From Rhizophagus irregularis (taxonomy: Eukaryota > Glomeromycota > Glomeromycetes > Glomerales > Glomeraceae): a stretch of DNA of 64,000 nucleotides. Shown one piece after another: positions 52,346 through 64,000 of the stretch. Under the pieces are notes generated by a model. The model did no database searches. It had not been told where the DNA came from and was given only the letters and a program-made list of their open reading frames with translations. How positions within the stretch are numbered: position 1 is the stretch's first letter; every line of letters starts with the position of its first letter. Both the position numbers and the translations under genes were made by a program. Location of the stretch: the NCBI RefSeq assembly GCF_026210795.1, contig NC_089452.1, positions 2,542,001 to 2,606,000 of the forward strand, given 5' to 3'.

Positions 52346-54460
52346 TTTATTAATCGCTAAAAAAAGTGTAATAGTATGTAATACAAGTCGTACAGATTAA
52401 TCACCAGATCACTTGTGCAAGCAGAAGATGTAATTGTTTGTATCTATCATTTCTAAAAATGTAGACCAACGTACGCAAATAATAGCGATTTTCACAGCAG
52501 AAAGCGGCGAAAAGATTAACGGAGTTACGAAAAATCGTGTGAATGTAACATACGATCTAAGTTTTGATTATAAAAGGCCTATCATTTATTCATAGTTTCT
52601 TTATTTAGTTCACAAAACAGCAAAACAGGCAAGAATCCATTTATGCGTTATTTAATTTTCTGTGCTTTGTGCTTTTTATTCGCGTATAATAAATCCGGGT
52701 ATGTTGAGAAGTCAAATAATAGTCTATTAGCAGCCAAAAAAAATTATTATATAAGTACTTGTACTCCTGTACTCCTATAAACCAGTTATTAGCCTGTTTT
52801 TGAAAGTACAATATGGTTTTATTTAGCAATATGGTAAATCAGCCACAATTCTGCAGACTGCAGTAGTGTGAAGTAATTGAACCTTTCATTAGCTCACATT
52901 TACCAAAATTAGGAAATACTTTCCCAATATATGATTTCTTTGTTCTTTCATCAGATATCGAGGTATGTATCGACGATATTTCTTTAAAGTTACATAATTT
53001 ACTTAATTTGCATGTAAATAAAATATGTATTCTGCAAACTTTTTTTTTATAAGCTCATAATTTACAGTATTTATTTACTAAAGAATATAATGACTCTTTT
53101 ATTGAATAAATTAAGATCCAATCATTTTTTTTTTAGGCAGATCGGGATGAATCTCGAGTTGAAATGTTCTTTGATGAAGGAAAACATTTTGCCCAAAAGT
53201 TCGGTAGTACTGTTTCAAATCACTCAAGGCAACTTTGATCTCAGGAAGAGGGTATTTTATTAGTAAGTTAGTAAGCTTTTCACTTTTGATGTTTGTATAT
53301 TAAGTAGCTTTGACAAAATTTTTACTAACAGAGATATGTTTAAATATTTTCAAGGTGCGGAGCTTTCGTGGATTGTACTTATGTTTGTTAGGAGAGATGA
53401 TATTAGAACATGTGATATTTGTTATGTTTTATTGGTTGAATAATAAAATATTTGCAGTACAGCAGTACAGCAGACTCAGAACGAGGTGATCTACGTATAA
53501 CAAGTACGCCTAGACGAAAAATTTACTACTTTATTTAACTCGAAAGCGTGAAGTATTAACCGTTTAAATATTATTAGAGAATAATACGATATTACTTGTA
53601 AGTTTAATGAATCGATATTACGTGTATTTTATAAATATTTTTTAAATTCTTTTACATATTATAGAAATAACGTTTATACAAGTGTATTCATTATTGGTAA
53701 ATATATTATTACTGTTTTAAGGAACTTTTGATATAATTTATTATGAGGTTTTATATATTTTAATTTTATTATTTCTTTAATTCATAAGGTATGGATTGTT
53801 ATGGTTTTAATTGGTTGTTTTCATGGGTCTTTAAACTTGGGCGCCTGTTTATATTTATTGTAATTTTGTCCGCAACGCTACTTCATAATGTGAATTTTTC
53901 TCATCCAATATCATAAACATTTGTGATATTTGTGAAATATGCAAGAAATTATGAAAAGATTACTGCGAGAGTAAACGACTTAAATTTTTTTGAAAAAGGG
54001 ATATTAATGTATAAAAACAGGTCTTCATCACTCCAATAAACATTATTAAGAAAATAGTAAAATTTCAATTTAAGATTAACGTTCACAAAAATATATATTA
54101 TTTTCTCACATTTTTATTGAATTTAAAATTTAATTACATTAAATATTAATAAAATCTGAAGTTAAAATGAAAAAATAAACTTAAGAAACTTTAATTCAAA
54201 GCTATCAAGAACTTTTATTTCTAGGTTTAAATTTGAATTTTTTTTTACAAATTTACAAAAAATTTTTATCAAATTTTTAATGAAACACAATGAATATATT
54301 CAATGAATATATTATCTAATTAGTCTAATTATACATAACGAACAAATTAAACATGAAATTAATATTATTGTAATTATTTAAATTGTTAATATATCAATTA
54401 AAAAAAAATCCATGTTTACTATTTAAACTTAAAAAAAATTAAATTTTATGAAATTTCGAA
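52346..54460. other. A/T-rich gap, nothing recognised
   Basis: No gene or clear repeat is supported. A short tract around 53460-53520 is less A/T-rich but has no open frame of note. Confidence 0.4.
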
Positions 54461-55532
54461 TCAATCAGTGCATTCGCTTTTAATTTCAAAATCTTCATCA
54501 TGATTATTATCCGCCTCTGTTTCGCTAGAATTATTTGATGTTAAAGCTAAAATTGAAAAAAAAGTAACTTTAATTATTAAATACGTTATTCAAAAAAAAA
54601 AGGAATATTTATTATAATTATAATTACCAAGGTATAATCTTTTGTTGCTCTTTGACATATTTTCTCTAAAATTCTTTAAAGATTTTTCCTAAAAAACACA
54701 AACATTAAAATACGAATTAATGAAATATTTAAAACATATTTTAAATTAGTAAATAATTATATATATAATTTACCTGACTGGTAGCAGCTTTTAATTTACT
54801 TGTAGAACCGTTTAATATAATCCAATTATATTCATTAACGGATGGAAAAGAACGAGTAATTAAAGCATTAATAGCTTCAGCAGTATTTTCATTAAATAAT
54901 ACATTTTCAATAATAAGACCATTATCTCTCATTTCAATCCAAGCCGAGGTATTTTCTCTTGGAGCTGAATTATTTTCCCAACTTTCTTGTGTAAACAATA
55001 ATAAGTGATTAAGACCAAGTGATACGTTAGCAGGACGACCTCTAGAAGCAATAGTATTAGGTGAATTTTGATTACGAAATCTTTGATTTCTTTTTCTCTT
55101 TTTAATAATAGGCATAGACCTATTTTTAATGGCTTCATCTCTGAACCTAGAATCTCCAGCAGAAGTATTAATATTTGATGATGATGACAACAAGGATGAT
55201 GACAAATTACTTTCTATATTAGTCAAGCTAGAAGATAAAGGAGAGCTATCTGGAGAAGTATACTTGTGAAATGCAGTAAAATGATCACAATATTTGCACT
55301 TTAATTCGTTATTAGGATTAGCGACAAAAGCTTGACATCCACAAGAAACCCCATCTTTTTGACAAGTTCCCAATAATGGCGTTGAAGTATTTTGAGGTGG
55401 AGGCGAAAAACCGGTATGAAACGCATTATAATGATTGCAATAAAAACATTTCTCTGGATTATTCTCATCTTCCTTATAAGTTTGACAACCACAATATTTA
55501 TTTTGAAAATTACAAACACCAAGCGAACACAT
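54461..55532 (-). CDS. Cys-rich duplicated-motif protein, three exons
   Basis: The exons I infer are 54774-55532, 54628-54688 and 54461-54546, with GT-AG introns of 85 and 81 nt; they join in frame to 301 aa. The ATG at 55532 is chosen over an upstream in-frame TTG at 55547. The N-terminus holds two copies of a metal-binding-like unit: CNFQNKYCGCQTY...CFYCNHYNAFH and CQKDGVSCGCQAF...CKYCDHFTAFH, that is, C-x(6-7)-C-x-C-Q with a later C-x2-C-x-H-x4-H. A Ser-rich linker and a basic RKRNQRFRNQ patch (possible nuclear localisation) follow. A mixed region ends in an acidic tail encoded by exon 3. I do not recognise the family. Confidence 0.75.
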
Positions 55533-58500
55533 CTTTCTTTTAAACAAAAAAAAAAAGAGAGAGAGAAAAAATTTCTTTAATATAATCGTTCGTTAGTACG
55601 AATAGACAGACATACGTATAATAGATTTAAGCTTATCATACAAAGACGCACATAAAATTTAAGTCTGTCAACGATTTAAAATTTTATACCTTCTATAAAA
55701 ATATATAGGTAATATTTATACTTTTAGTCAATCATTTCATTTTAAGGGGGAAATGATAGTAAAAGAAAAAAAAAGTTGTGTAATTACTGAAAGTATTTTA
55801 AAAATGAATATGTTTGTTGTAATACATCATACATACATTAACTAATTTGGGTTAAATAAAAAAAGAAAAGACTGCGGAAAGAATGGATCAACATAAATCA
55901 ACATAAACAATTTTTTTTTCATCGAATAATATCCGAAATAATTGGAATACAATTATAATAATATAATATATAATATATATATTGATATATTTTGATTAAT
56001 ATATATTGTGTATACATATTACATGTTTGCTGCGCCAACCTTACAAAAGGAACAAAAGCAAAAATTTGTCATTTTGAGTAAAGTTCAATATGATCGATAT
56101 ATATTATTACAATACCTAAATAATAAATTAATTTTTACAATTGTGGTATAATTAATAATTATTACATCAATACATAATTATGTTATGCAGTTGGCTAAGC
56201 TTTGAATGAATTACCTCTTTTCAAAATTACTGGATCAAATAGGAATGCGCAGCATTCGAAAAATAGAAATCGAATATTCTTTATTTCTATACATTTTTTT
56301 TCATATGTAAAAAAAATGATTTTGATTGTATTGGGTTGTACAGTATATGATAATTTTAAACTTAAATAATTTTACTAAAAAAAAATTGAGAAATATATTA
56401 AAACATAACTTGATTTATAACAAAATTACCAAATATTTGTTCCGGATCCAAATACCTTTGGAAGTAATAATATCTTATTTAAATAAATAAATAAACTAAT
56501 AATATTTAATATATAATATTCAATATATAATATTACACAATATTTGTACATGCTTTACATAACGTAATCATTGATGGCAATGATGACCTTGTGTCTTGTG
56601 ATACTGTAACTCAAGGCTGACGTTCACAAATTGTTAAAGGTACTTTGTACATCGTAGTCAAACATTTTTTGTCAACATTCTCTTTTTCTTAAAGGTTATT
56701 TACAGAATAACAGAACTTTTCAATGAATTAACTATCTATGATTCCTCGTAACAAAATTTAAAAAGTTATTTGTTCTATCCTATTTAGACTTGGTCAACAT
56801 TTATTTCATCGTCATTCTTAATCTCATTCCTATATTAAAAGAATGTATCAATTAAAGTTGGATAGGTCTGGTCCGGCTACCGGTCCCAAAAGACTGGTCT
56901 TGATTCGTTTATATCGCTGGTCAAACCAAATTATAAATGTAATAATAAATATGAAATTTATAAATAAAATAAATAAGTTTATTAATCTTTAAACGTATAC
57001 ATATATTAAAATTAATAAATTATGTCCGAGGACTGGTTATCGATTGATTCTCACAGAGCTGATTCAACTCTAGTGTCTGTTATGATGTTTAATATAAATA
57101 AATGTAATGCCAAATTTCAAGATCTTTAATCTCTTTATATGGTTGGTTAATCACAAAAGAGAATAATATTTACAATAATAATCGACAAAAGCACAATGTA
57201 AAAAAAGTTAATCCTAATATTCCATGTGCTTTCATTTATTCCTGGAATTTATAATCTCAATTAATAAAAATTATATGTGATTTATATTGTGCAGCAATCA
57301 AAAGATTTTTTCTCATCCAAATAATAAATATCTGTTATACTGTATCAAATTAAGCATATTATCTTCTGCAAATACTCGTTTATATGGATTTATTCTAAAC
57401 TCCTACCCAACTGAACTAAATTCAGATCTTGGAATTGAATTCATAACTTTAAAAATTAATATACTGTATCAAAAAAAGAATATAAGTAATATTTCAATCC
57501 ATTTACCCGATTATTATTTCAAGAAAAGATTATTTTTCACATTGTTTATAAAAAATAATATCCACTCCAATCTTCCAATTTACCATCCCAAATAATTTAA
57601 TAAATTTAAAGTTATTTTGTATATTTTTCTACAGAAAGCATAAAATAATAGCAATTTAAAAAAATTTTTTTTGGAAGTATGAGATGTTACTTATTTATAA
57701 TATAGTATACTTTTATTTATAAGCTTTTGCATTCAATCATGGACATTATTCTGAAAAATTTTTAATAGCTTTTTCTCTTTTTTAATTATGTAGTTTTATT
57801 CTTGAGTTTAGCATTTTCATCAATTTTGTATAAGTTTTCAGGCCAGGAAATAATTTATATTTATTCAGTTGTTATGTGAGAACATATGCACATTTAACAT
57901 TGTTCTTGCCAAGAAAAATTTCTTACATATGATTAACATGGACGAACAATGGTATTAAAAAATATAATGGTAGATATGTGAGTAATTTCGTTTAATTTTA
58001 TTTAAACAAAAAAATCATTCTTTTTTTTGTTTAACTGCAGCACATATTGGATAATTATTACTTAATTAACCGCAGACACCTGCTTCGCCAACATAAAATT
58101 TATCAACACCATCGATATCTACAAAAAAATTAAAAAAATATTAAAATTATTAAAGTTTTGAAACGATCGCTTCAAAACTTACTCATACAAAAAAGTCCAA
58201 TCCAGGGATCGAGGGTAGGTACCTACAACAAAAAAGCAAATAAAAATAAAAAAAATGGTTTAAAAAGAAGGTTTCAGAGCGAAATCTTTAAAACTTATCA
58301 AATCCAAGTCTAAACCCAGATCCTTGAAATTGAAGGCCACCGATATTTACAAAAAAATGAAACGTTAGAACCATTTCTTTAAAAGACCAAATTCAAATTC
58401 AAATCCCAAAGAATTTACTGTTTAAAAAAGAAATAAACTATTAATAAATAAAGTTCGTTAAAATAAATAAAATTTTTTACTTTAAGTTAAATGGTGAACT

Positions 58501-58609
58501 TCCAAAAACAACTTATATTCCGCCTAAGAAGCCAGAATCTGAAAATAAGCTTACTTGCATCCAAAATCCTCCTAATGTGGTGCTACTTCTGGCCCCATTT
58601 CTTGGTAAT
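55533..58609. other. A/T-rich gap with repeat fragments
   Basis: No gene supported. GGTCTGGTCCGG...GGTCCCAAAAGACTGGTC near 56865-56905 resembles hAT-type subterminal words but lacks a paired end. Short frames at 57287 and 58491 look like chance ORFs. Confidence 0.35.
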
Positions 58610-59070
58610 GAGGACCCTGAGCAATATATGTATAGGTAACAATATCATTTACTTACAGTTAGAGATTGGATTTGCGTAAAATTAATAATATTTTTTGCTA
58701 GTGTCATATTTTTAATTCGCTTATTTTCATAGAATTTTTGAAAAGTCATATATTACAATTGCTTATTTTTGGTAATACATTATATAACATCTAACATAGT
58801 GATGATTAATATGCAAAAGTTAATAGGGCATTAAAAAAATTACTGTGATGGATAAGAAGATATTATTAAAATGAAACATTTTGTTATAAAATTAAAATTG
58901 ATCAAATGATTTTTGTACAAAATATAATATTATAAAGTCATATGATTAGATTGCCGATTTTTGGGCAATTTATAAAATCACATGTTGAGTTTGCTTATTT
59001 ATCTTAATAAAGCTATTATAAACCTTTTGACCTTTCTTGTTACCTATATATGTATTGCTTAGAGTCCTAT
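58610..59070. mobile_element. MITE-like element with ~33-bp inverted ends
   Basis: GAGGACCCTGAGCAATATAT then GTATAGGTAACAA (58610-58642) is mirrored by TTGTTACCTATATATGTATT then GCTTAGAGTCCTA at 59037-59070, with about four mismatches. The 390-bp interior contains TTGCTTATTT and TTGCCGATTTTTGG words but no ORF. The ends are approximate. Confidence 0.5.
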
Positions 59071-59279
59071 TTAGAGTTATTTGTACACTTAGAAGAATTA
59101 TCTCAGAAACAAATCAAAAAAAAAATTTTTATAAAAATGCAGATAGGGGTTTTGTGTCACCCAACTATTGTGCATTTGCAAAGATCAGTACTTTTAATGA
59201 TTTACCAATGATTTAACAATATATAATTGATTGCAAATTGGGAATTCAATATATTAGACTTATCAGAATACCATAATGG

Positions 59280-59720
59280 TAAAAAAAGCTGGTAAGTTGG
59301 CTAATATTCTAGTTACAAATCAGTATATGTATAATACAGGTGACCACATCAATTTCACAATTAATTAATCAGTCACAAATTGGTTATCGATCAAGCTTTA
59401 TCAGATTGGTAACCAATTGATAACTGATTTTTGATAGTAGATTTAATATATTCATCTGAAAAAATTCAAAGGCTGTGTATAATCTGACTTTCTTTCATGA
59501 GACTATAATATAATGCTAATTTTTAACTTTACCAATTGTTATCCTATATCTAATTGGATCCAGATTGATAACTAATTGATAATGATTAATCAAACTGGCA
59601 CCAATCTGTAATCTATCAATTACCAATTTGTTATATAACAGATTGGTAATGAAAATATGGCTGACAGGTAACTGGTTGAAAGAATCAGTTATCAATCAGC
59701 ATGACCAATTGGTAACAACC
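59280..59720. repeat. Cluster of TTGGTAAC/GTTACCAA words
   Basis: ATTGGTAACC, TTGATAACTGATT, TTGGTTATC, ATTACCAATTTG and AACTGGTTG recur on both strands through this interval, a degenerate palindromic word array of the kind found in transposon ends. Confidence 0.45.
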
Positions 59721-60010
59721 CGGCCTGGCCTGGACTTAATATATTAAAAACCTGACCCAGACCAGACCCAGACTATTATTATATCATTTTGTTGTAAAAA
59801 CAAAAAAAATCGGCCAACTCCAGTTTAATTTCGGCCAGAATTAAAACGATTTTGGCCAGAATTACAAAAATCCGGATTTAATGAAAAATCATGTGCCAGC
59901 CCGGACTTGGTCCGGGTTAATTTTGAAGAAATTTTGCCAGCCCAAACCCGGATCTAAGTATGGGCCGGGTTAGGGTTTCTGGGTTTTGCAGACCTCTAAT
60001 ACAGGACACA
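59721..60010. repeat. hAT-like end with GGCCGGGTT words
   Basis: CCCGGACTTGGTCCGGGTTA, AACCCGGATC and GGGCCGGGTTAGGGTTTCTG end in GGGTTTTGCAGACCTCTA. Reversed, this reads TAGAGGTCTGCAAAACCC, which has a hAT-like TAG start. No partner end was found on the left, so it is probably truncated. Confidence 0.4.
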
Positions 60011-60878
60011 GTTACTTTATATAAAAAATTTTTATATAAGTCAAAATATCACCTTCATGATATATAAAATAGGATAAAATACAAGTTTGATATAAATTTG
60101 ATACAAGTTTGATAGATTGATTGTAATTTATATTTATTTAATAAAGTTTAACAAATTTTTTTCAATTTTCATTTTGAGAGAATTTGTTATGATTTAATTC
60201 CATTTATTTTTATTGAAATAATTCAATTTTTTGTTATCAAATATGTAATTTGATTTTTTTATTGAATATGAAATTTGTTTTTTTTTATTAAATATATAAT
60301 TTTGGTTTATTTTTATCAGCAAATGTCTTTTATTTTAAATATTCTGGGTTAATTATAGTCAATCAACATCATAAAATTACTTATTAAATATTTATTTATA
60401 ATACTTGGCAAATATCATGATGAATATAAATTAAATAGTACAATCAGCTCTTAAATGAGCATAAAAATTTTACATTATCTATTTTTAATTTTTATACATT
60501 GAGAATGGTTTTATATATTTATATTATTTTGATCACTTATATTTATAATTGGAAAAGTTATAAAAAAAATAAGATTTATTAATTACAAACCAAGAAATTT
60601 GTAAAATATTTACTACTTTAAAATTGCAAACTAAGAATTTTATAAATATTTTACTACTCTAGCCTTAGTGTTTAATAAATCTAAAAAGAATACTAAATTA
60701 AAGAACAATTTCTGATGATGCATGATATCAAATATCACTAAAAAAAACTATAAAACTTTTTTTAAACCACAAACAATTAGTTAATTTTCAACATGTTAAT
60801 ATCTAAAATAAAATTAATTTCACATAAATAATTTGCAAGATTAATTCTTTTATATATTATAGTACATACCTAATTGCC
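60011..60878. other. A/T-rich 3' flank of the kinase gene
   Basis: No gene supported. Near 60800-60870 the plus strand repeats the intron/exon-end sequence found at 61010-61075, part of a local exon-intron duplication of the kinase gene. Confidence 0.4.
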
Positions 60879-62230
60879 TCAATCTTTAATTATACAATCA
60901 TTCAAATCTTCATTTACTATTAGTATTTCATTCATTTTTCTACTAGATTCACTTCCAAGAATTTCATTCAATTTTTCACAAGTATTTTCATCTATATTAA
61001 TATTTAAATTAATAAATTAATTTCACATAAATAATTTGCAAGATTAATTTTCTATATATTATAGTACATACCTAATGACCTTGAAACTCTAATTACACAA
61101 TCATTCAAATCTGCTTGTGAATCTTCACTTTCAAGAATTTCATTTAATTTTTTACTAGTAAAATCAAGTAAGCGACTTGTATAACATGCATTAGGATGAG
61201 ATTTAGTAGCAAGATTGTTATGCCCAATTGGTGCATTTATAAATTCCATAATGTTGCTTACTATTTCTTTACTGACTTCATTATTATAAGGACAGAAAAT
61301 CCAATTATTAATAATACCATTCACTTCTGATGTAGATGGTCTTTTCAATGGATCTTCATTCCAACATTTTTTCATTAAATCTACATAGCATTGTGGAGTA
61401 TTTTCAATAATTTCAGGTCGTTCACCTTTACAAATACTTAAACTAAGTTGAATATCATGTGCTCTATCATTAAATGGTGGTACCCCAGATGTAAGTTCCC
61501 ACATAATCATAGAAAAACTATATATATCACTAGCTGGAGTGTAAGATTTTCCTCTTAAAACTTCGGGTGCCATAAATGGTATAACACCATAAATATCATG
61601 CTTTTTCAAAAACGATTTCACAGGTTGACATAATCCTAAATCACTAATATAAATTTTATCTTTGTTTTTATAATTATGATTTAAAATATTACCATCATGA
61701 AAATCACAATGAATAAGATTTTTTCCATGTATTTTACTAAGTCCAGAAATAATTTCGCACAACATATATAATTTTTGATTCCAATTATTTTCAACTATTC
61801 TCTTTAAATTTTCTCTTAAATTACCTTTATTTGCATATTCCATTACTACCATATATTTTAATGTATTTGGATCTTCTGTAAATCCATAAATATTTATAAT
61901 ATCACTTGAACGTAAAACACTTATATGATATTCCCACTATAAAAATAATATTAATTTATTAATATGAAGAAATTATAATTTAAATTAAAAACAGAAAATA
62001 ATAACTATTATACTTCTTTTAAAAATTCATTTAAATTATCATTTAAATTCTTGTGACATTTAAGAATTACTTCTTCATCTCCAATATTCTTTAACCAAAT
62101 AGCTTTGTATATAGTACCAAATCCTCCTTCATTAAGATATTCAACATTTTTGAATTTGTTATAAGGAATCCATCTTAATTCTTTTTCAAGAATAAAATCA
62201 TCTATAATTATATTTCCACTTTTCCCAAAT
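60879..62230 (-). CDS. Protein kinase, 3' exons of a gene running in from an intron array
   Basis: The exons I infer are 62014-62230, 61072-61936 and 60879-60991, joined in frame by GT-AG introns and ending at a TGA. About 397 residues are visible. The first exon opens in mid-codon with FGKSGN and continues to the glycine loop (LNEGGFGTIYKAIW) and VILK. Then come HCDFHDGN (Cys for the Arg of HRD), SDLGL (DLG for DFG), PFMAPEVLRG and SDIYSFSMIMWELTSG. The DLG and HCD changes may lower or alter catalysis. The last exon repeats the end of the previous one (KLNEIL...DLNDC) together with intron sequence, a recent exon-intron duplication. Upstream exons are not visible: the array at 62286-64000 lies where they should be. 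Confidence 0.8.
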
Positions 62231-62285
62231 CTATAAATTTAAATAATTAAAATTATATTATAAATTGTATTATAATTTACACAAA

Positions 62286-64000
62286 ATAATTTATTACTTA
62301 CTCTAAAATTTAAATATGAATTTAATGTAATATAAGACTTAATTTTTGGATAAATACATATAGTAACCTATGATTACAACTTACCAACTAAAGTAACAGA
62401 TATTTTTAAAATGTAAGAATTCAGTTAACAAAAAATATTATATAAAATATACAACAATAAAGATACTTACAAGCTAGACCATAAATAATTTTTCAAATAA
62501 AGAAATTAATTAGTTTAAATTATATGTAAATAATATAACAATAAGTGATAATAGAATTAAATAAATAACTTACGAACTATTATTTAATAATTTTTTAAAT
62601 AAAGAAATTAGTTAGTTTAAATCATATGTAAATTTTATAACAATAAGTAATAATAGAATTAAATAAATAACTTATAACTTACAATCTATTAAATAAATAA
62701 AGAAATTAATTAGTTTAAATTATATGTAAATATTATAACAATAAGTAATAATAGAATTAAAAAAATAAATAAATAACTTATAACTTACGATCTATTTAAA
62801 TAAAGAAATTAGTTAGTTTAAATTATATAAATATTGTAACAGTAAGTAATAATAGAATTAATAAATAACTTATAACTTACGATCTATTTAAATAAAGAAA
62901 TTAGTTAGTTTAAATTATATGTAAATATTATAACAATAAGTAATAATAGAATTAAATAAATAAATTATAACTTACAATCTATTAAATAAATAAAGAAATT
63001 AGTTAGTTTAAATTATATGTAATTATTATAACAATAAGTAATAATAGAATTAAATAAATAACTTATAACATACGATCTATTTAAATAAAGAAATAAGTTA
63101 GTTTAAATTATATGTAAATATTATAACAATAAGTAATAATAGAATTAAATAAATAACTTATAACTTACGATCTGTTCAAATAAAGAAAGTAGTTAGTTTA
63201 AATTACATGTAAATATTATAACAATAAGTAATAATTGAATTAAATAAATAACTTACTCCCTATATTATTTAATAATTTTTTAAATAAAGAAATTAGTTAG
63301 TTTAAATTATATGCAAAGATTATAACAATAAGTAATAATTGAATTAAATAAATAACTTACTCCCTATATTATTTAATAATTTTTTAAATAAAGAAATTAG
63401 TTAGTTTAAATTATATGTAAATATTACAACAATAAGTAATAATAGAATTAATTAAATAAATTATGGTTTACAATCTATTAAATAAATAAAGAAATTAGAT
63501 AGTTTAAATTATATGTAAATATTATAACAATAAGTAATAATAGAATTAATTAAATAAATTATGATTTACAATCTATTAAATAAATAAAGAATTAGTTAGT
63601 TTAACAATAAATAATAATAGAATTAAATAAACAACTTACTCGCTATATTATTTAATTTTTTTTTAAATAAAGAAATTAGTTATCTTAAATTATATGTAAA
63701 TATTTACAACAATAAGTAATAATAGAATTAAATAAATAAATTATGACTTACAATCTGTTAAATAAATAAAGAGATTAGTTAGTTTAAATTATATGTAAAT
63801 ATTAAAACAATAAGTAATAATTGAATTAAATAAATAACTTACTCCCTATATTATTTAATAATTTTTTAATAAAGAAATTAGCTAGTTTAAATTACTATAC
63901 GTAAATATTATAACAATAAGTAATAATAGAATTAAATAAATAACTTACTCCCTATATTATTTAATAATTTTTTAAATAAGGAAATTAGTTAGTTTAAATT
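62286..64000 (-). repeat. Tandem array of ~98-bp intron-like units separated by 3-nt cores
   Basis: Read on the minus strand, each unit runs GTAAGTTATTTATTTAATTC, then TATTATTACTTATTGTTATA, then a CTAACTAA word resembling a branch site, TTTCTTTATTTAAA and TAG. Unit length varies from about 70 to 112 bp. Between one unit's AG and the next unit's GT are exactly three bases at 17 junctions (63951 down to 62385), and one base at the last (62302). The three bases are GGA, ATT, ATC, CGA, TTC, CTT or TTG. It lies directly 5' of the kinase exon at 62230 on the same strand and reaches the window edge. Confidence 0.85.

Noticed and set aside
59721..60010. Complete hAT element
   Set aside because: Only the right end is convincing; no matching left terminus or TSD was found.
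62286..64000. CRISPR-like array
   Set aside because: Units are wholly similar with no unique spacers, lengths vary, and the context is a eukaryotic gene with introns.

Overview
The window looks like a piece of a very AT-rich, repeat-laden fungal genome, most like an arbuscular mycorrhizal fungus (Glomeromycotina, Rhizophagus type). That identification is an inference from three things: protein kinases fused to Sel1-repeat tails, a tandem family of F-box proteins, and short spliceosomal introns of about 60-90 nt in a background of A/T runs and non-autonomous transposons. No rRNA, intact tRNA or CRISPR array was recognised.

Region 1 (1-6260) is foreign in character. It is much richer in G+C, has no introns, and all five genes lie on the minus strand with gaps of only 63-109 nt. 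In transcription order they are a D5-like primase/SF3 helicase, a family-B DNA polymerase, a small zinc-finger/IQ-like protein, an unrecognised 156-aa protein, and the start of an F-box protein cut by the window edge. Each start has a TTGAAGA-type motif upstream, and four stops visible in the window are followed by a T-run. About ten copies of an ATGACAGAT iteron lie beyond the helicase promoter. Together this reads as one end of an integrated viral or plasmid-like replicon whose remainder lies left of the window.

Region 2 (6.3-30 kb) is host-like. It holds two divergent Sel1-tailed kinase genes (9466-11862 minus, frameshifted; 15530-19335 plus, intact), a decayed cytochrome P450 between them, two paralogous small secreted Cys-rich proteins (22.9 and 25.3 kb), a broken unrecognised gene near 27.4 kb, and several MITE-like elements. 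One of these is a hAT-type element with a perfect 8-bp target duplication (28397-29095).

Region 3 (30-52.4 kb) is a same-strand array of four intact F-box genes plus one decayed copy. The copies share a promoter block and flanking sequence, so the unit was duplicated as a segment. A LINE-like relic, a fresh 159-bp MITE with perfect 41-bp inverted repeats and a Mutator-like element lie between copies. A decayed Crinkler-like N-terminal fragment follows at 51.8-52.3 kb.

Region 4 (52.4-64 kb) has a three-exon Cys-rich gene (54461-55532) and the 3' part of a protein kinase gene (60879-62230). Directly 5' of the kinase exons is an array of about 98-bp intron-like units (62286 to the window end). 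Each joins a legal acceptor to a legal donor across exactly 3 nt. This possible micro-exon or recursive-splicing array and the viral-like replicon are the two most unusual things here.
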